Part shown: positions 50,283 to 58,897 of the stretch, piece after piece
How the letters are laid out: each line of letters begins with the position of its first letter
Position numbering within the stretch: position 1 is the first letter of the stretch
The notes under the pieces: generated by a model
What the model was told of the DNA's origin: nothing
Seen by the model: only the letters and a program-made list of their open reading frames with translations
The model's database searches: none
Assembly: GCF_001921865.1 (NCBI RefSeq)
Contig: NZ_MSCT01000020.1
Location: forward strand, 558,001 to 622,000
Length of the DNA stretch: 64,000 nucleotides
Reading direction: 5' to 3'
Source: Pseudomonas chlororaphis
Lineage (GTDB): Bacteria > Pseudomonadota > Gammaproteobacteria > Pseudomonadales > Pseudomonadaceae
Made by a program: the position numbers and the translations under genes

Positions 50283-52805
50283 TCACGGCTTTCTGGGCTT
50301 GGCTCTAGCGGTCGCCTCTGCCACCAAGGGGTCATCAGGCCAAAAGTGCTTTGGGTATCTACCCTTGAGGTCCTTCTTCACCTGCGCATAGGTATTGCGC
50401 CAGAAACTGGCGAGATCTTGAGTGACCTGCACGGGCCTTCGGGCCGGCGATAAGAGATGCAGGGTCAGCGGCTGTTTCCCATGCCCGATCCGAGGCGTTT
50501 CGGCCAGTCCAAACAGTTCCTGCAGCCTCACGGCCAGGACGGGTGGATGCTGCAAATAATCGATGCCGATATTCGATCCAGACGGCACTTGGATCGCCTG
50601 GGGCGCCTGGGTTTCCAACTCCTGCGGAAGCGGCCAAGGCAGTAGATTTCTGACGATCGAAGAAAGATCCAGCTGGCTGAAGTGACTGAGCCTGGTGACC
50701 TTACCCAGGTACGGCGCGAGCCATCCCTCAAGGGTATCCAGAAGATGGCTATCGCTGAGATCAGGCCATCTGATATCGCCTTGGCCATTCTGGATATCCA
50801 GTTGGCGCAGCAGCCCTATCCGCGCTTGCCACTGGCGAAGCTCAGGGGTCCAGGGCAGAAGTTCGATACCCTTGCGTCGAACCAGGTTGACCAGCGCGAG
50901 CAAACGGGCTTGCTCGTCCACGCTTGGCAGAGGCGCCGTGGCAAGGACCAGCTGTCCCACCTTCAACTGCCGCTCAGCCTTGAGCCCCCCTTCCCTCTCA
51001 TCCCAATCGATCTCATCGACTGAACTCACAAGGTCGGCCAGCTCATCATCGAACAGGGCCGGATCAAGGTCACTCGCCAGGTAGATACGCTCCTCACGCT
51101 GGCCCTGCCTACTCCCCAGATCAGCCACCACCAGCCACTCATGCTTGGTCAGTGCATCCGGCTCTGAGAAGACTGCGGCGCGCCCGTTGGAAAGACGATA
51201 CTCAGCTTCACTTGCACGCCTTTTCAGGCCAAGTCGATCGGGGTACGCGAACGCCAGGAGGCAACCGACCCATCGAGGGTGGTCGGCCTCGCTGACGGGG
51301 CTGGAGGCCCTTCCACGCATCAGGGATCGATACTGCCGAGCGGACTGCTTCACCCGCTGGAAGGAGCCACTGCCTCGACGAGCATGCTCCTCGCCTGACA
51401 ATGCGCTCAACCTGGTATGAAGATCAGCGCCTGCTCCACGCAGAATGTCCTTCTCCCCCAACAGTGCCGCGATGTTGCAGGCCAGATCATCCAAGCCCAT
51501 CGAGTTGCCCTTGATAAGCAGATGAGCGATACGAGGATGCGCTGGAAGCTCGCTCATGGCCGATCCGTGAGGCGAGAGCTGTCCAGCGTCATCCAGGGCG
51601 CCCAGGCGCTTGAGCAGGTCTCGGGCTTGAGCGAAGGGGGCAGAAGGCGGCTGGTCGAGCCAGGTCATCTCATCTGGCTTCATCCCCCACCGTGCCAGCT
51701 GAAGCGCGAGGCCGGCCAAGTCGGCCTGCAGGATTTCCGGAGTGCTGTAACCCACCATTTGCTCGTGTTGCGACTCAGACCACAGGCGGTAGCAGACACC
51801 CGGCTCCAGACGCCCTGCACGACCCGCTCGCTGAGTTGCACTGGCTTTTGATATGCGCTGAGTATCGAGCCTGGTCATGCCACTACGAGGATCAAACTTC
51901 GGCACTCGCTCGAGACCGCTGTCCACCACCACCCTGACGCCTTCGATGGTCAAGCTGGTCTCGGCGATGTTCGTTGCCAGAACGATTTTTCGAGAACCCG
52001 CGGGTGCCGGGTCTATCGCTGCGCGCTGTGTATTCAGGTCGAGGTCACCGTACAGAGGGCACACCATCACGTCCGGACGGCTGCCCAGTTGCTGCTTGAG
52101 GGACTCGGCAACCCGCCTGATCTCTGCCTGCCCTGGAAGAAAAACCAAGAGGCTTCCCGGCTGCTCGTTGAGGGCGACCAAACAGGTGTCCGTCACCCGC
52201 GTGTCGATATGCTGTCCAGATAGAGATGGGCTTCCCCAGATCGTGGAGACGGGGTACATCCGCCCTTCACTGGTAATCACTGGTGCGTCATTCAGCGTTT
52301 TCGAGAGCCGAGCGCCTTCCAGCGTTGCCGACATCAGGAGCAACTTCAGTGGGGGCTCATCACGCAGAAGCTCACGAGCGCTCACGCACAGCGCCAGTGC
52401 AAGATCGGAGTCCAGGTTTCGCAGGTGATATTCATCGAAGATGACCACGCCCACGCCATCCAGCGCAGGATCATCCTGAAGCCGGCGAGCCAGGATGCCC
52501 TCAGTGACTACTTCGATTCGGGTGTGCGGGCCCACCTTGCTTTCAAGACGAATGCGGTAGCCAACAGTCTCTCCAACCTTTTCACCGAGTTCGCTCGCCA
52601 AACGTTCCGCAGCCGCCCGAGCAGCCAGTCGCCGAGGCTCGAGCATCAGGATCTTCTGGTCACCCAGCCAGGGCTCATTCAGCAGTGCGAGGGGCACCCT
52701 GGTGGTCTTGCCGGCACCGGGCGGTGCTTCGAGCACGACCTCGTGGCGTGTCGCCAGGGCTTCACGCAGCGCGGGCAAAACTTCATCAATTGGCAAAGAA
52801 TTCAT
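50283..52805 (-). CDS. hrpB: ATP-dependent helicase HrpB
   Basis: This 840-residue DEAH/RHA-type helicase starts at 52805 (MNSLPIDEVLPALREALATR) behind GGGAG. Motifs are Walker A LEAPPGAGKTTRVPLALL, motif III LLLMSATLEG, VLATNIAETSLTIEGVRVVV and QRAGRAGRLEPG, then the HrpB C-terminal domain (PPVLAVRLQELFGLAETPRI with the PVQVTQDLASFWRNTY end). The Walker B box reads FDEYHLRNLDSDLALAL instead of the usual DEFHERSLDADL-type sequence. Base composition and codon use look less GC-rich than in flanking genes. RNA target and cellular role are unknown. Confidence 0.92.
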   Translation of the reverse strand: MNSLPIDEVLPALREALATRHEVVLEAPPGAGKTTRVPLALLNEPWLGDQKILMLEPRRLAARAAAERLASELGEKVGETVGYRIRLESKVGPHTRIEVVTEGILARRLQDDPALDGVGVVIFDEYHLRNLDSDLALALCVSARELLRDEPPLKLLLMSATLEGARLSKTLNDAPVITSEGRMYPVSTIWGSPSLSGQHIDTRVTDTCLVALNEQPGSLLVFLPGQAEIRRVAESLKQQLGSRPDVMVCPLYGDLDLNTQRAAIDPAPAGSRKIVLATNIAETSLTIEGVRVVVDSGLERVPKFDPRSGMTRLDTQRISKASATQRAGRAGRLEPGVCYRLWSESQHEQMVGYSTPEILQADLAGLALQLARWGMKPDEMTWLDQPPSAPFAQARDLLKRLGALDDAGQLSPHGSAMSELPAHPRIAHLLIKGNSMGLDDLACNIAALLGEKDILRGAGADLHTRLSALSGEEHARRGSGSFQRVKQSARQYRSLMRGRASSPVSEADHPRWVGCLLAFAYPDRLGLKRRASEAEYRLSNGRAAVFSEPDALTKHEWLVVADLGSRQGQREERIYLASDLDPALFDDELADLVSSVDEIDWDEREGGLKAERQLKVGQLVLATAPLPSVDEQARLLALVNLVRRKGIELLPWTPELRQWQARIGLLRQLDIQNGQGDIRWPDLSDSHLLDTLEGWLAPYLGKVTRLSHFSQLDLSSIVRNLLPWPLPQELETQAPQAIQVPSGSNIGIDYLQHPPVLAVRLQELFGLAETPRIGHGKQPLTLHLLSPARRPVQVTQDLASFWRNTYAQVKKDLKGRYPKHFWPDDPLVAEATARAKPRKP

Positions 52806-52910
52806 ACTGGCTCCCAAACAGAGGCGCGAGTATAACGGCGAACTGCCTGGCGTTAATCACGGTCTGAATTCATACCGAAAACGCTCTTCGTGCCTGCTCA
52901 GGAGATTTAC

Positions 52911-53330
52911 ATGCGTATTCCCTTCCGCGTCATCGGCGGCGTCCTGGTCGCCACTCTGCTGACCCAGCTCACTGCCTGCGGCTCGATCTTCTTCCCCGAC
53001 CGGCGCGGCCAGATCGACGGCAAGATCGACCCGCTGGTGGCCGTGCTCGATGCCGTGGGCCTGTTGTTCTACGTGATTCCGGGGCTGATCGCGTTTGGTG
53101 TCGACTTCGCCACCGGGGCCATCTACCTGGAGCCGGGCAAGACCGCGCAGGTCGACCCGCAGAAACTCCAGCACGCCATAGGCGCCGACGGCCAGGTCGA
53201 TAAGCGTAAGTTGCAGGCTATCCTCGAAAGCGAACTGGGCCGCAGCTTCCCGCTGGACGATCCACGCCTGATCCAGCACAAGGGCAACGTCCAGCAACTG
53301 GCCCTGTACGGGCTGCAACCGGCAGCCTGA
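52911..53330 (+). CDS. Small lipoprotein of unknown function
   Basis: This 139-residue protein starts at 52911 after AGGAG. The N-terminus MRIPFRVIGGVLVATLLTQL is followed by the lipobox LTAC, so Cys23 would be lipidated. The residue after Cys is Gly, not Asp, which suits outer-membrane sorting. One hydrophobic stretch (AVLDAVGLLFYVIPGLIAFG) follows. Such proteins are sometimes mislabelled polyribonucleotide nucleotidyltransferase; nothing here supports that. The gene for a cation efflux protein starts 31 bp downstream. Confidence 0.85.
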   Translation: MRIPFRVIGGVLVATLLTQLTACGSIFFPDRRGQIDGKIDPLVAVLDAVGLLFYVIPGLIAFGVDFATGAIYLEPGKTAQVDPQKLQHAIGADGQVDKRKLQAILESELGRSFPLDDPRLIQHKGNVQQLALYGLQPAA

Positions 53331-53361
53331 GACTCGCGTTTCTTGAAGGAAAAAGCCTTGT

Positions 53362-54258
53362 ATGAGCAGTAGCCCGGAACACGCACGCCTGTTGCGCCTG
53401 GCGACCCGCGCCTCGCTGGCGGTGGCCAGCATCCTGATCGTGACCAAGGCCGTCGCCTGGTGGCTGAGCGGCTCGGTCAGCCTGCTGGCGGGTCTCACCG
53501 ACTCGCTGCTCGACGGCGCCGCGTCGTTCCTCAACCTGCTGGCGGTGCATTACGCCCTGCGCCCGGCCGACGACGATCACCGCTATGGGCATGGCAAGGC
53601 CGAGTCCTTGTCGGGCATGGCCCAGGCGCTGTTCATCGCGGTGAGCGCGGTGCTGATCGGGGCCCAGGCCGTCGAACGCCTGCAGCACCCCGAACCGCTG
53701 GGCGCGCCCTGGGTCGGCATCGGCGTGATGCTGCTGTCGCTGGCGCTGACCGTGGCCTTGCTGATGGTGCAATACCGGGTGATCCGCGAAACCGGCTCCA
53801 CCGCGGTGCGCGCCGACTCGCTGCATTATCGCTCCGACCTGCTGCTCAACAGCAGCATCCTGCTGGCGCTGGTACTGGCCAGTTTCGGCTGGCAGCAACT
53901 GGATGCCTGGTTCGGCCTGGCTATCGCCGCCTACATCCTGTGGAGCGCGATCCAGATCGCCCGCGAAAGCGTCGCGGTACTGATGGACGAGGAACTGCCG
54001 CCCGAGGTCAGCCAGCACATGCTGGAGCTGGCGTGCGGCGTTCCCGGGGTGCTTGGCGCCCATGACCTGCGTACGCGGATTTCCGGTAGCCACTGGTTCG
54101 TCCAGTTGCACCTGGAACTGCCTGGGGACCTGACTCTGTCAGTGGCCCACGGCATCAGCGACCAGGCCGCCGAGGCGATTCACACGGCCTACCCACGGGC
54201 CGAAGTGCTGGTGCACGCCGACCCGCAGGAAGTGGTGCCGGCCGCGCGGACTCAGTAA
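53362..54258 (+). CDS. Cation diffusion facilitator (FieF/YiiP-like)
   Basis: This 298-residue proton-coupled Zn/Fe/Cd efflux transporter has six helices, with the intramembrane metal site formed by DSLLDGAASF (DxxxD, helix 2) and HYRSDLLLNS (HxxxD, helix 5). The basic-site loop HHR-like DDDHRYGHGKAESL follows helix 2. The cytoplasmic C-terminal domain has HWFVQLHLELP and VLVHADPQEV, where regulatory metal binds. The His/Asp set in the transport site is the Zn/Fe type. Its 3' end overlaps the convergent gene by 7 bp. Confidence 0.92.
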   Translation: MSSSPEHARLLRLATRASLAVASILIVTKAVAWWLSGSVSLLAGLTDSLLDGAASFLNLLAVHYALRPADDDHRYGHGKAESLSGMAQALFIAVSAVLIGAQAVERLQHPEPLGAPWVGIGVMLLSLALTVALLMVQYRVIRETGSTAVRADSLHYRSDLLLNSSILLALVLASFGWQQLDAWFGLAIAAYILWSAIQIARESVAVLMDEELPPEVSQHMLELACGVPGVLGAHDLRTRISGSHWFVQLHLELPGDLTLSVAHGISDQAAEAIHTAYPRAEVLVHADPQEVVPAARTQ

Positions 54259-55268
54259 GTCACCTGGTAACCGCGCGAACTCAAGCAACTGCCCTGGGCC
54301 TGGCGATAAGCCTGCACCACTTGCGGCGCCGGCGCATAGGTCACCGCCGCCGGATCGAAGCCGCTCTGCTGTACCGCCCAGCGATAACAGTCGTAGCGGT
54401 CCTGGTCGATCTGCTGCGGGGTTTGCCCGCTCACCGGGTAGGCCAGCACGTCATAACCATTACCCGCCGGTTGCGGCTGGGGCTGCGGGCTGGCTGCCGG
54501 CGGTTCGACCACCACGTACTGCTGGGTGCTGGCCTCGTAGCTGTAATAGGCCCCCGCCACGAGGAAGAGCAACGCGCTGCCGACCCACACTTCCCGCGCA
54601 TAGTCCGGCAAGTAGGCCACGCGAATCCCGTAAGGCGGGCGCACCACCACATAACGCGGACCTTGCGGGCGGTACCAGTAACCGCCGGAAAAGAAGTAGT
54701 CCTGGCCGCGATACGGCACGCGGTAGTGGCGGTCCGGGAAACGGTCGATCACATACCCCGGGCGGTATTGCGGGCCTGGGCCCCAGCCGTTGCCATGGCC
54801 GTCCGGGCGCCCCGGCCAGCGATGATCGTCGGAGCGCCCGCCCGGGCCGCCGGATGGCCAGTGCTGGTTGTAGTCGTTGCGCCGAGGGATGTCCTGGTAG
54901 TAGCCCTGGCGCGGTTCCTGGGTCTGGCGGACGCTGTCCGGACGTCCCTGGATCGGCAGGCTGGCGGACGGTTGCGCCGGGCGCCCGCGTCCTTCGTCGT
55001 TCTGCCCGCGACTCTGCCTTGGCTCGTCCTGGCCGTTGCGCTCGAACTGCCGGCTGTTGTCGCCCCGGATGATTTCGTTCTGTGGCCGCGGCTGATGGTT
55101 TTCGCCTCGCCCCTGATCGTTGCCCGGATGCCCATCCTCGCCGCGCTGGCCGCCATTGGGCCCGCCATGACCGTCATTGCGGTTGTCACGGTCATCGGCC
55201 AGCACTTGCACGCCGACGCTCACACACAGCAAACCAACACCTGCCAAACGCCAGATGCGCGATTTCAT
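54252..55268 (-). CDS. DUF6515-like secreted Gly/Arg/Gln-rich protein
   Basis: This 338-residue protein starts at 55268 after GAGG. The signal peptide ends near VGVQVLADD. Residues 25-160 are low-complexity, rich in Gly, Arg, Asn, Gln and Asp. A Tyr/Pro-rich core follows (FPDRHYRVPYRGQDYFFSGG, YWYRPQGPRYVVV), then one hydrophobic segment (EVWVGSALLFLVAGAYYSYE) and a C-terminal repeat-type motif (QIDQDRYDCYRWAVQQSGFD). The architecture fits DUF6515-type envelope proteins. Function unknown. Confidence 0.8.
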   Translation of the reverse strand: MKSRIWRLAGVGLLCVSVGVQVLADDRDNRNDGHGGPNGGQRGEDGHPGNDQGRGENHQPRPQNEIIRGDNSRQFERNGQDEPRQSRGQNDEGRGRPAQPSASLPIQGRPDSVRQTQEPRQGYYQDIPRRNDYNQHWPSGGPGGRSDDHRWPGRPDGHGNGWGPGPQYRPGYVIDRFPDRHYRVPYRGQDYFFSGGYWYRPQGPRYVVVRPPYGIRVAYLPDYAREVWVGSALLFLVAGAYYSYEASTQQYVVVEPPAASPQPQPQPAGNGYDVLAYPVSGQTPQQIDQDRYDCYRWAVQQSGFDPAAVTYAPAPQVVQAYRQAQGSCLSSRGYQVTY

Positions 55269-55400
55269 GCTATTCCTCACTGCGGATTGGGGCTTGTAGA
55301 TAAGACTGGAAAAGCCCAGGCCGGTTCTGCGACAGGTTATCAGTCACAACACTTATTTATTGAGGCCACCGGGGATATTTGCGGCCTTGCGCGCAGGCCA

Positions 55401-55430
55401 TAAAAAAGGGGGACCCGTCGGCCCCCCTTT
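55401..55430 (-). terminator. Minus-strand intrinsic terminator without an annotated gene
   Basis: Read on the minus strand: AAAGGGGG (stem), loop, CCCCCTTT, then further T to give six in a row. The DUF6515-like gene starts to its left on the same strand and the Lrp gene to its right is on the other strand, so no known gene needs this terminator. Confidence 0.75.
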
Positions 55431-55590
55431 GAGAATTTCGTCCGTGCTCGACGCTTATGGCGCCGGCTCACCTCACGCCGTCTTCTGGACAGTGTGCAGC
55501 CCGGGGGCCGGCCCAACCCTGTGGGGTTGGCGGCCGCGGCAGGCCTGATTCGGCGGGCCGCAGTGGACTCTATGTCCGGGCAGTGATTCT
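55401..55590 (-). ncRNA. Candidate small RNA (minus strand)
   Basis: This is a roughly 190-nt minus-strand transcript proposed to begin near 55590, after a TATTCT hexamer at 55603-55598, and to end at the intrinsic terminator 55401-55430. It would contain the hairpin GGCCGCCAACCCC.../GGGGTTGG...GGCC at 55535-55506 and several GC-rich elements. There is no matching -35 box of quality and I do not recognise the RNA family. The call rests mainly on an orphan terminator plus structure. Confidence 0.35.
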
Positions 55591-55715
55591 GGTGATAAGA
55601 ATAGGCTTGGGGCGCCGACAGATGATTGCTAAGATTGCTCGATTAAACATGACTTGCGCAATTTTTAACTCAAGATAGATAATATCGCGCAATAGTTAAT
55701 ATAAAGGCCTGATCC

Positions 55716-56195
55716 ATGAGCAAACTCGACCGATACGACCTCAGTATTTTGGCGGAATTGCAGCGCGATGCCCGCATCTCCAACCAGGAACTGGCCGAAC
55801 GTATCGGCCTGTCGCCTTCGCCGTGCTCGCGTCGGGTCAAGCAACTGGAAGACGACGGCTACATTTCCCGCCAGGTCGCCCTGCTCGACCGCAAGATGCT
55901 CGGCCTGAGCCTGACCGCCTACGTGCTGATCGGCATGGACCGGCATACCCCCGAGCGCTTCGAAAACTTCGAGGGGGCGATCCGCAGCCTGCCGCAAGTC
56001 CTGGAATGCAGCCTGGTGACCGGGATGGACGCCGACTACCAGCTCAAGGTCGTGGTGCCGGACATGGACCACTACCAGAAGCTGCTGCTGGGCCACCTGA
56101 CCCGCATCGAAGGCGTGACCAGCGTGCGCTCCAGCTTCGTGCTCAACCAGGTGCTCAACAGTACCGAACTGCCGCTGACCCACCTGCGCAGCTGA
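55716..56195 (+). CDS. Lrp/AsnC-family regulator (BkdR/Lrp-like)
   Basis: This 159-residue regulator opens MSKLDRYDLSILAELQRDAR and has the helix-turn-helix ELAERIGLSPSPCSRRVKQL. It has a RAM domain (LTAYVLIGMDRHTPERFENF; SLVTGMDADYQLKVVVPDMD) with the usual GxxDY motif. It stands alone; the target is not evident. The preceding interval is AT-rich and contains several TTAATAT-like patches that might hold autoregulatory sites. Confidence 0.9.
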   Translation: MSKLDRYDLSILAELQRDARISNQELAERIGLSPSPCSRRVKQLEDDGYISRQVALLDRKMLGLSLTAYVLIGMDRHTPERFENFEGAIRSLPQVLECSLVTGMDADYQLKVVVPDMDHYQKLLLGHLTRIEGVTSVRSSFVLNQVLNSTELPLTHLRS

Positions 56196-56206
56196 CGGTT
56201 GCTCCC

Positions 56207-56295
56207 TGTAGGAGCGAGCTTGCTCGCGATAAATATTCCAGGCCACACATCGGCTGCATCCGGACGTTTCTATCGCGAGCAAGCTCGCTCCTACA
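56207..56295. repeat. REP doublet
   Basis: TGTAGGAGCGAGCTTGCTCG (56207 on) and the exact inverse at 56271-56295 are separated by 39 bp. The arms are perfect 25-bp complements. Confidence 0.88.
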
Positions 56296-56406
56296 AAGAC
56301 ATGCTGCGCCTGTGACGACGAAGCGCACCTGGGTCAATGCCGCGCCGCGCACCCTTGGCGTATACTCGCCCCCGCCTTTTAGCCCTGCCCGCGCTGGAGA
56401 TGTTCA

Positions 56407-56616
56407 ATGGATCCTGCAGTATTCGAAGAGTGGATGATGACCGGCCTGGTGACCATCCTGATCATTTTCATGGCCTTCATCGTCTGGGATCTGGCGAAGA
56501 AGTCCAAGGCCGGGCGCTTCGGCTCGTTCATTCTGTTCTTCGTCCTGGGCCTGGGCGTGGCCGCGTTCATCATCAAGAGCGTGGTGATCGGCCTGATCGA
56601 ATCCGGCGCCTTATAA
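56407..56616 (+). CDS. DUF2788 small membrane protein
   Basis: This 69-residue protein begins MDPAVFEEWMMTGLVTILII and has two hydrophobic helices joined by a basic loop (DLAKKSKAGRFGS). This is the complete DUF2788 family pattern. Function unknown. The ribosome site is GGAGA. Its last codons overlap the 3' end of the convergent rluE by 6 bp. Confidence 0.9.
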   Translation: MDPAVFEEWMMTGLVTILIIFMAFIVWDLAKKSKAGRFGSFILFFVLGLGVAAFIIKSVVIGLIESGAL

Positions 56617-57252
56617 GCGCGCCGGGACTTCCTTCCACTGGCCCTGGTCGAGCCCGTCGATCGTCCAGTCGCCGATCCGCACCCGCACCAGGCGCAAGGT
56701 CGGCAAGCCCACGGCGGCGGTCATGCGCCGCACCTGGCGGTTGCGCCCTTCACGAATGATCAACTCCAGCCAACTGGTGGGCACACTCTTGCGAAACCGC
56801 ACCGGCGGGTTGCGCGGCCATAGCTCGGGCTCCTCCAGCTGTCGGGCTTCGGCGGGCAGGGTCATGCCGTCATTCAACTCCACCCCCTCGCGCAGACGCT
56901 GCAATTGTTCGGCAGTCGGCTCCCCTTCCACCTGCACCCAATAGGTCTTGGCCAGTTTGTGTTTCGGGTCGGCGATCCGCGCCTGCAACTGGCCGTCGTT
57001 GGTCAACAGCAGCAAGCCTTCGCTGTCGCGGTCCAGGCGACCGGCCGGGTAGATACCGGGGATCGCGATGAAGTCCTTGAGGGTCGCCCGCCCTTCGCCA
57101 TCGCTGAACTGGGTCAGCACATCGAAGGGTTTGTTGAACAGGACCAGCTTCGGCTCGGCTGGCGGCGCTTTGGCCACCCGACGCGATGTGGAAGCAGGCG
57201 AAGAACTCTTCGCGCCGGGGCGGCGGGAAGCGGGACGAGAAGGACGAGACAT
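56611..57252 (-). CDS. rluE: 23S rRNA pseudouridine synthase RluE
   Basis: This 213-residue RsuA/RluE-type enzyme makes pseudouridine at position 2457 of 23S rRNA. The first 30 residues are a basic, disordered tail. The core begins PKLVLFNKPFDVLTQFSDGE. The catalytic motif GRLDRDSEGLLLLTNDG gives Asp74, and REGRNRQVRRMTAAVG is the second family motif. There is no N-terminal S4 domain, which separates RluE from RsuA and RluB. Confidence 0.93.
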   Translation of the reverse strand: MSRPSRPASRRPGAKSSSPASTSRRVAKAPPAEPKLVLFNKPFDVLTQFSDGEGRATLKDFIAIPGIYPAGRLDRDSEGLLLLTNDGQLQARIADPKHKLAKTYWVQVEGEPTAEQLQRLREGVELNDGMTLPAEARQLEEPELWPRNPPVRFRKSVPTSWLELIIREGRNRQVRRMTAAVGLPTLRLVRVRIGDWTIDGLDQGQWKEVPARL

Positions 57253-57322
57253 GGCGAAAAGAACATCTAACGGTCAGGACCGACCATGCTAGTGGCCCGA
57301 CCGTCAAATGACCATCCCGCGA

Positions 57323-58795
57323 TCAGCGGAACGGTGGCTCGTCGAAGCTGCGCAGTTTGCGCGAGTGCAGCGAGTTGAGCTCGGTACGCAGCAGGTCCAC
57401 CGCGGCGATGCCGATCTTCAGGTGCTGGCTGACCGCGCGCTCATAGAACGCGTTGGCCGAACCCGGCAGCTTGATTTCGCTGTGCAGCGGCTTGTCCGAA
57501 ACGCAGAGCAAGGTGCCGTACGGTACCCGCAGACGATACCCCTGGGCGGCGATGGTGCCGCTTTCCATGTCCACCGCCACCGCGCGGGACAGGTTGATCA
57601 GCGGCCGTTCCTGAGCCCAGCGCAGCTCCCAGTTGCGGTCGTCGTAAGTCAGCACGGTGCCAGTGCGCAGGCGTTTTTTCAGGTCGTCGCCCTTCTCCCC
57701 GGTGACGTTGGCCGCCGCTTGTTGCAACGCCAGCTGCACTTCGGCCAGCGCCGGGATCGGAATGTTCGGCGGCACCACACGGTCGAGAATGCCGTCGCGA
57801 CGCATGTAGGCATGGGCCAGCACGTAGTCGCCGATGGTCTGCGACTGCCGCAGGCCGCCGCAGTGGCCGATCATCAGCCAGCAGTGCGGACGCAATACCG
57901 CCAGGTGGTCGGTGATGTTCTTGGCGTTGGACGGGCCGACGCCGATGTTCACCAGGGTCACGCCGTGGCCGTCGCTGGCCAGCAGGTGGTAGGCCGGCAT
58001 CTGGTAGCGGTGCCAGACCACGCCCGCGGCAATCGCCGAGGCTTCGCCGTGGTCCATGCCCTTTTCGATGATCACGTTGCCCGGCAGGACCATGCGTACG
58101 AAACGCGGGTCGCTGCGCAGTTGTTCCAGGCCGTGGGTGATGAACTGGTCGACATAGCGGTGGTAGTTGGTCAGCAGGATCCACGGCTGTACATGGCGCC
58201 AGTCGCTGCCGGTGTAATGCACCAGGCGGCGCAGGGAAAAGTCCACCCGCGCGGCATCGAACAGCGCCAGGGGCAGCGGGTCGGTATTTTCCCAATCGTA
58301 CAGGCCATCGGCGATGCCATCGGTGGCGGCGGACAGGTCGGTGCTGGGGAAAACCCGCGCCAGCACCGCGGCGGTGACACCGGAGCCGGCCAGTTCATCG
58401 CCTTGCTCGACCACATAGGGGTACGGAATGTTCTGCTCGCTGACGCCCACTTCTACAGTCACGGTGAAGTCGTGCATCAGCGGCAACAGCTGCTCCAGCA
58501 GGTACTTACGGAAGGCGGCAGGATGAGTCACGGTGACGCTATAGGTGCCCGGCAACTGGACCTTGGCGTAGGCGCGGGTAGTCTGCGGGACCTCACCCTG
58601 GCAATGATAGGTCAGGCGCAATTCCGGGTAACGAAACAGGGCGCGCTGGTCGGCATCCGGCTCGATACGATCCTTGAGGTAACGCTTGAGCGCCTGGCTC
58701 AGCGCCGTGGTGGCTCGCTCATGCAAAGCGGCCAGCCGGTCCACGGCTTGCTCGGCGGTTTGAACGACAATAAAAGCTTCGGTCACGGTAAGCAT
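57323..58795 (-). CDS. amn: AMP nucleosidase
   Basis: This 490-residue enzyme hydrolyses AMP to adenine and ribose 5-phosphate. The N-terminal Amn domain (residues about 10-190: AFIVVQTAEQAVDRLAALHE, RYPELRLTYHCQGEVPQTTR) is followed by a nucleoside-phosphorylase-fold domain with VTLVNIGVGPSNAKNITDHL, MIGHCGGLRQSQTIGDYVLA and VAVDMESGTIAAQGYRLRVP. Length is close to E. coli Amn (484). Confidence 0.95.
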   Translation of the reverse strand: MLTVTEAFIVVQTAEQAVDRLAALHERATTALSQALKRYLKDRIEPDADQRALFRYPELRLTYHCQGEVPQTTRAYAKVQLPGTYSVTVTHPAAFRKYLLEQLLPLMHDFTVTVEVGVSEQNIPYPYVVEQGDELAGSGVTAAVLARVFPSTDLSAATDGIADGLYDWENTDPLPLALFDAARVDFSLRRLVHYTGSDWRHVQPWILLTNYHRYVDQFITHGLEQLRSDPRFVRMVLPGNVIIEKGMDHGEASAIAAGVVWHRYQMPAYHLLASDGHGVTLVNIGVGPSNAKNITDHLAVLRPHCWLMIGHCGGLRQSQTIGDYVLAHAYMRRDGILDRVVPPNIPIPALAEVQLALQQAAANVTGEKGDDLKKRLRTGTVLTYDDRNWELRWAQERPLINLSRAVAVDMESGTIAAQGYRLRVPYGTLLCVSDKPLHSEIKLPGSANAFYERAVSQHLKIGIAAVDLLRTELNSLHSRKLRSFDEPPFR

Positions 58796-58863
58796 CCTGT
58801 GTTCTGATCTTGCAGGCCCTCATCTTGCCTGCAACGCCGTCGCACGGAAACACCGGAATACCT

Positions 58864-58891
58864 TGTAGGAGCAAGCGTGCTCGCTCCTGCA
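58864..58891. repeat. Single REP hairpin
   Basis: TGTAGGAGCAAGCGTGCTCG followed by CTCCTGCA forms one short hairpin between the acyl-CoA dehydrogenase stop and the amn start. Confidence 0.75.
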
Positions 58892-58897
58892 TCGAGA

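Larger units (their letters stand above)
55269..55715. other. Gene-free 447-bp interval with RNA-like structure
   Basis: No protein gene is convincing on either strand. On the minus strand it contains a strong GC hairpin ending in six T (55401-55430) and a stable 12-bp bulged hairpin (55506-55535). The right end is AT-rich and precedes the Lrp gene at 55716. See the candidate small RNA entry. Confidence 0.7.

Noticed and set aside
52911..53330. Polyribonucleotide nucleotidyltransferase
   Set aside because: Such a label sometimes circulates for this small lipoprotein, but it has only a lipobox and no PNPase domain.
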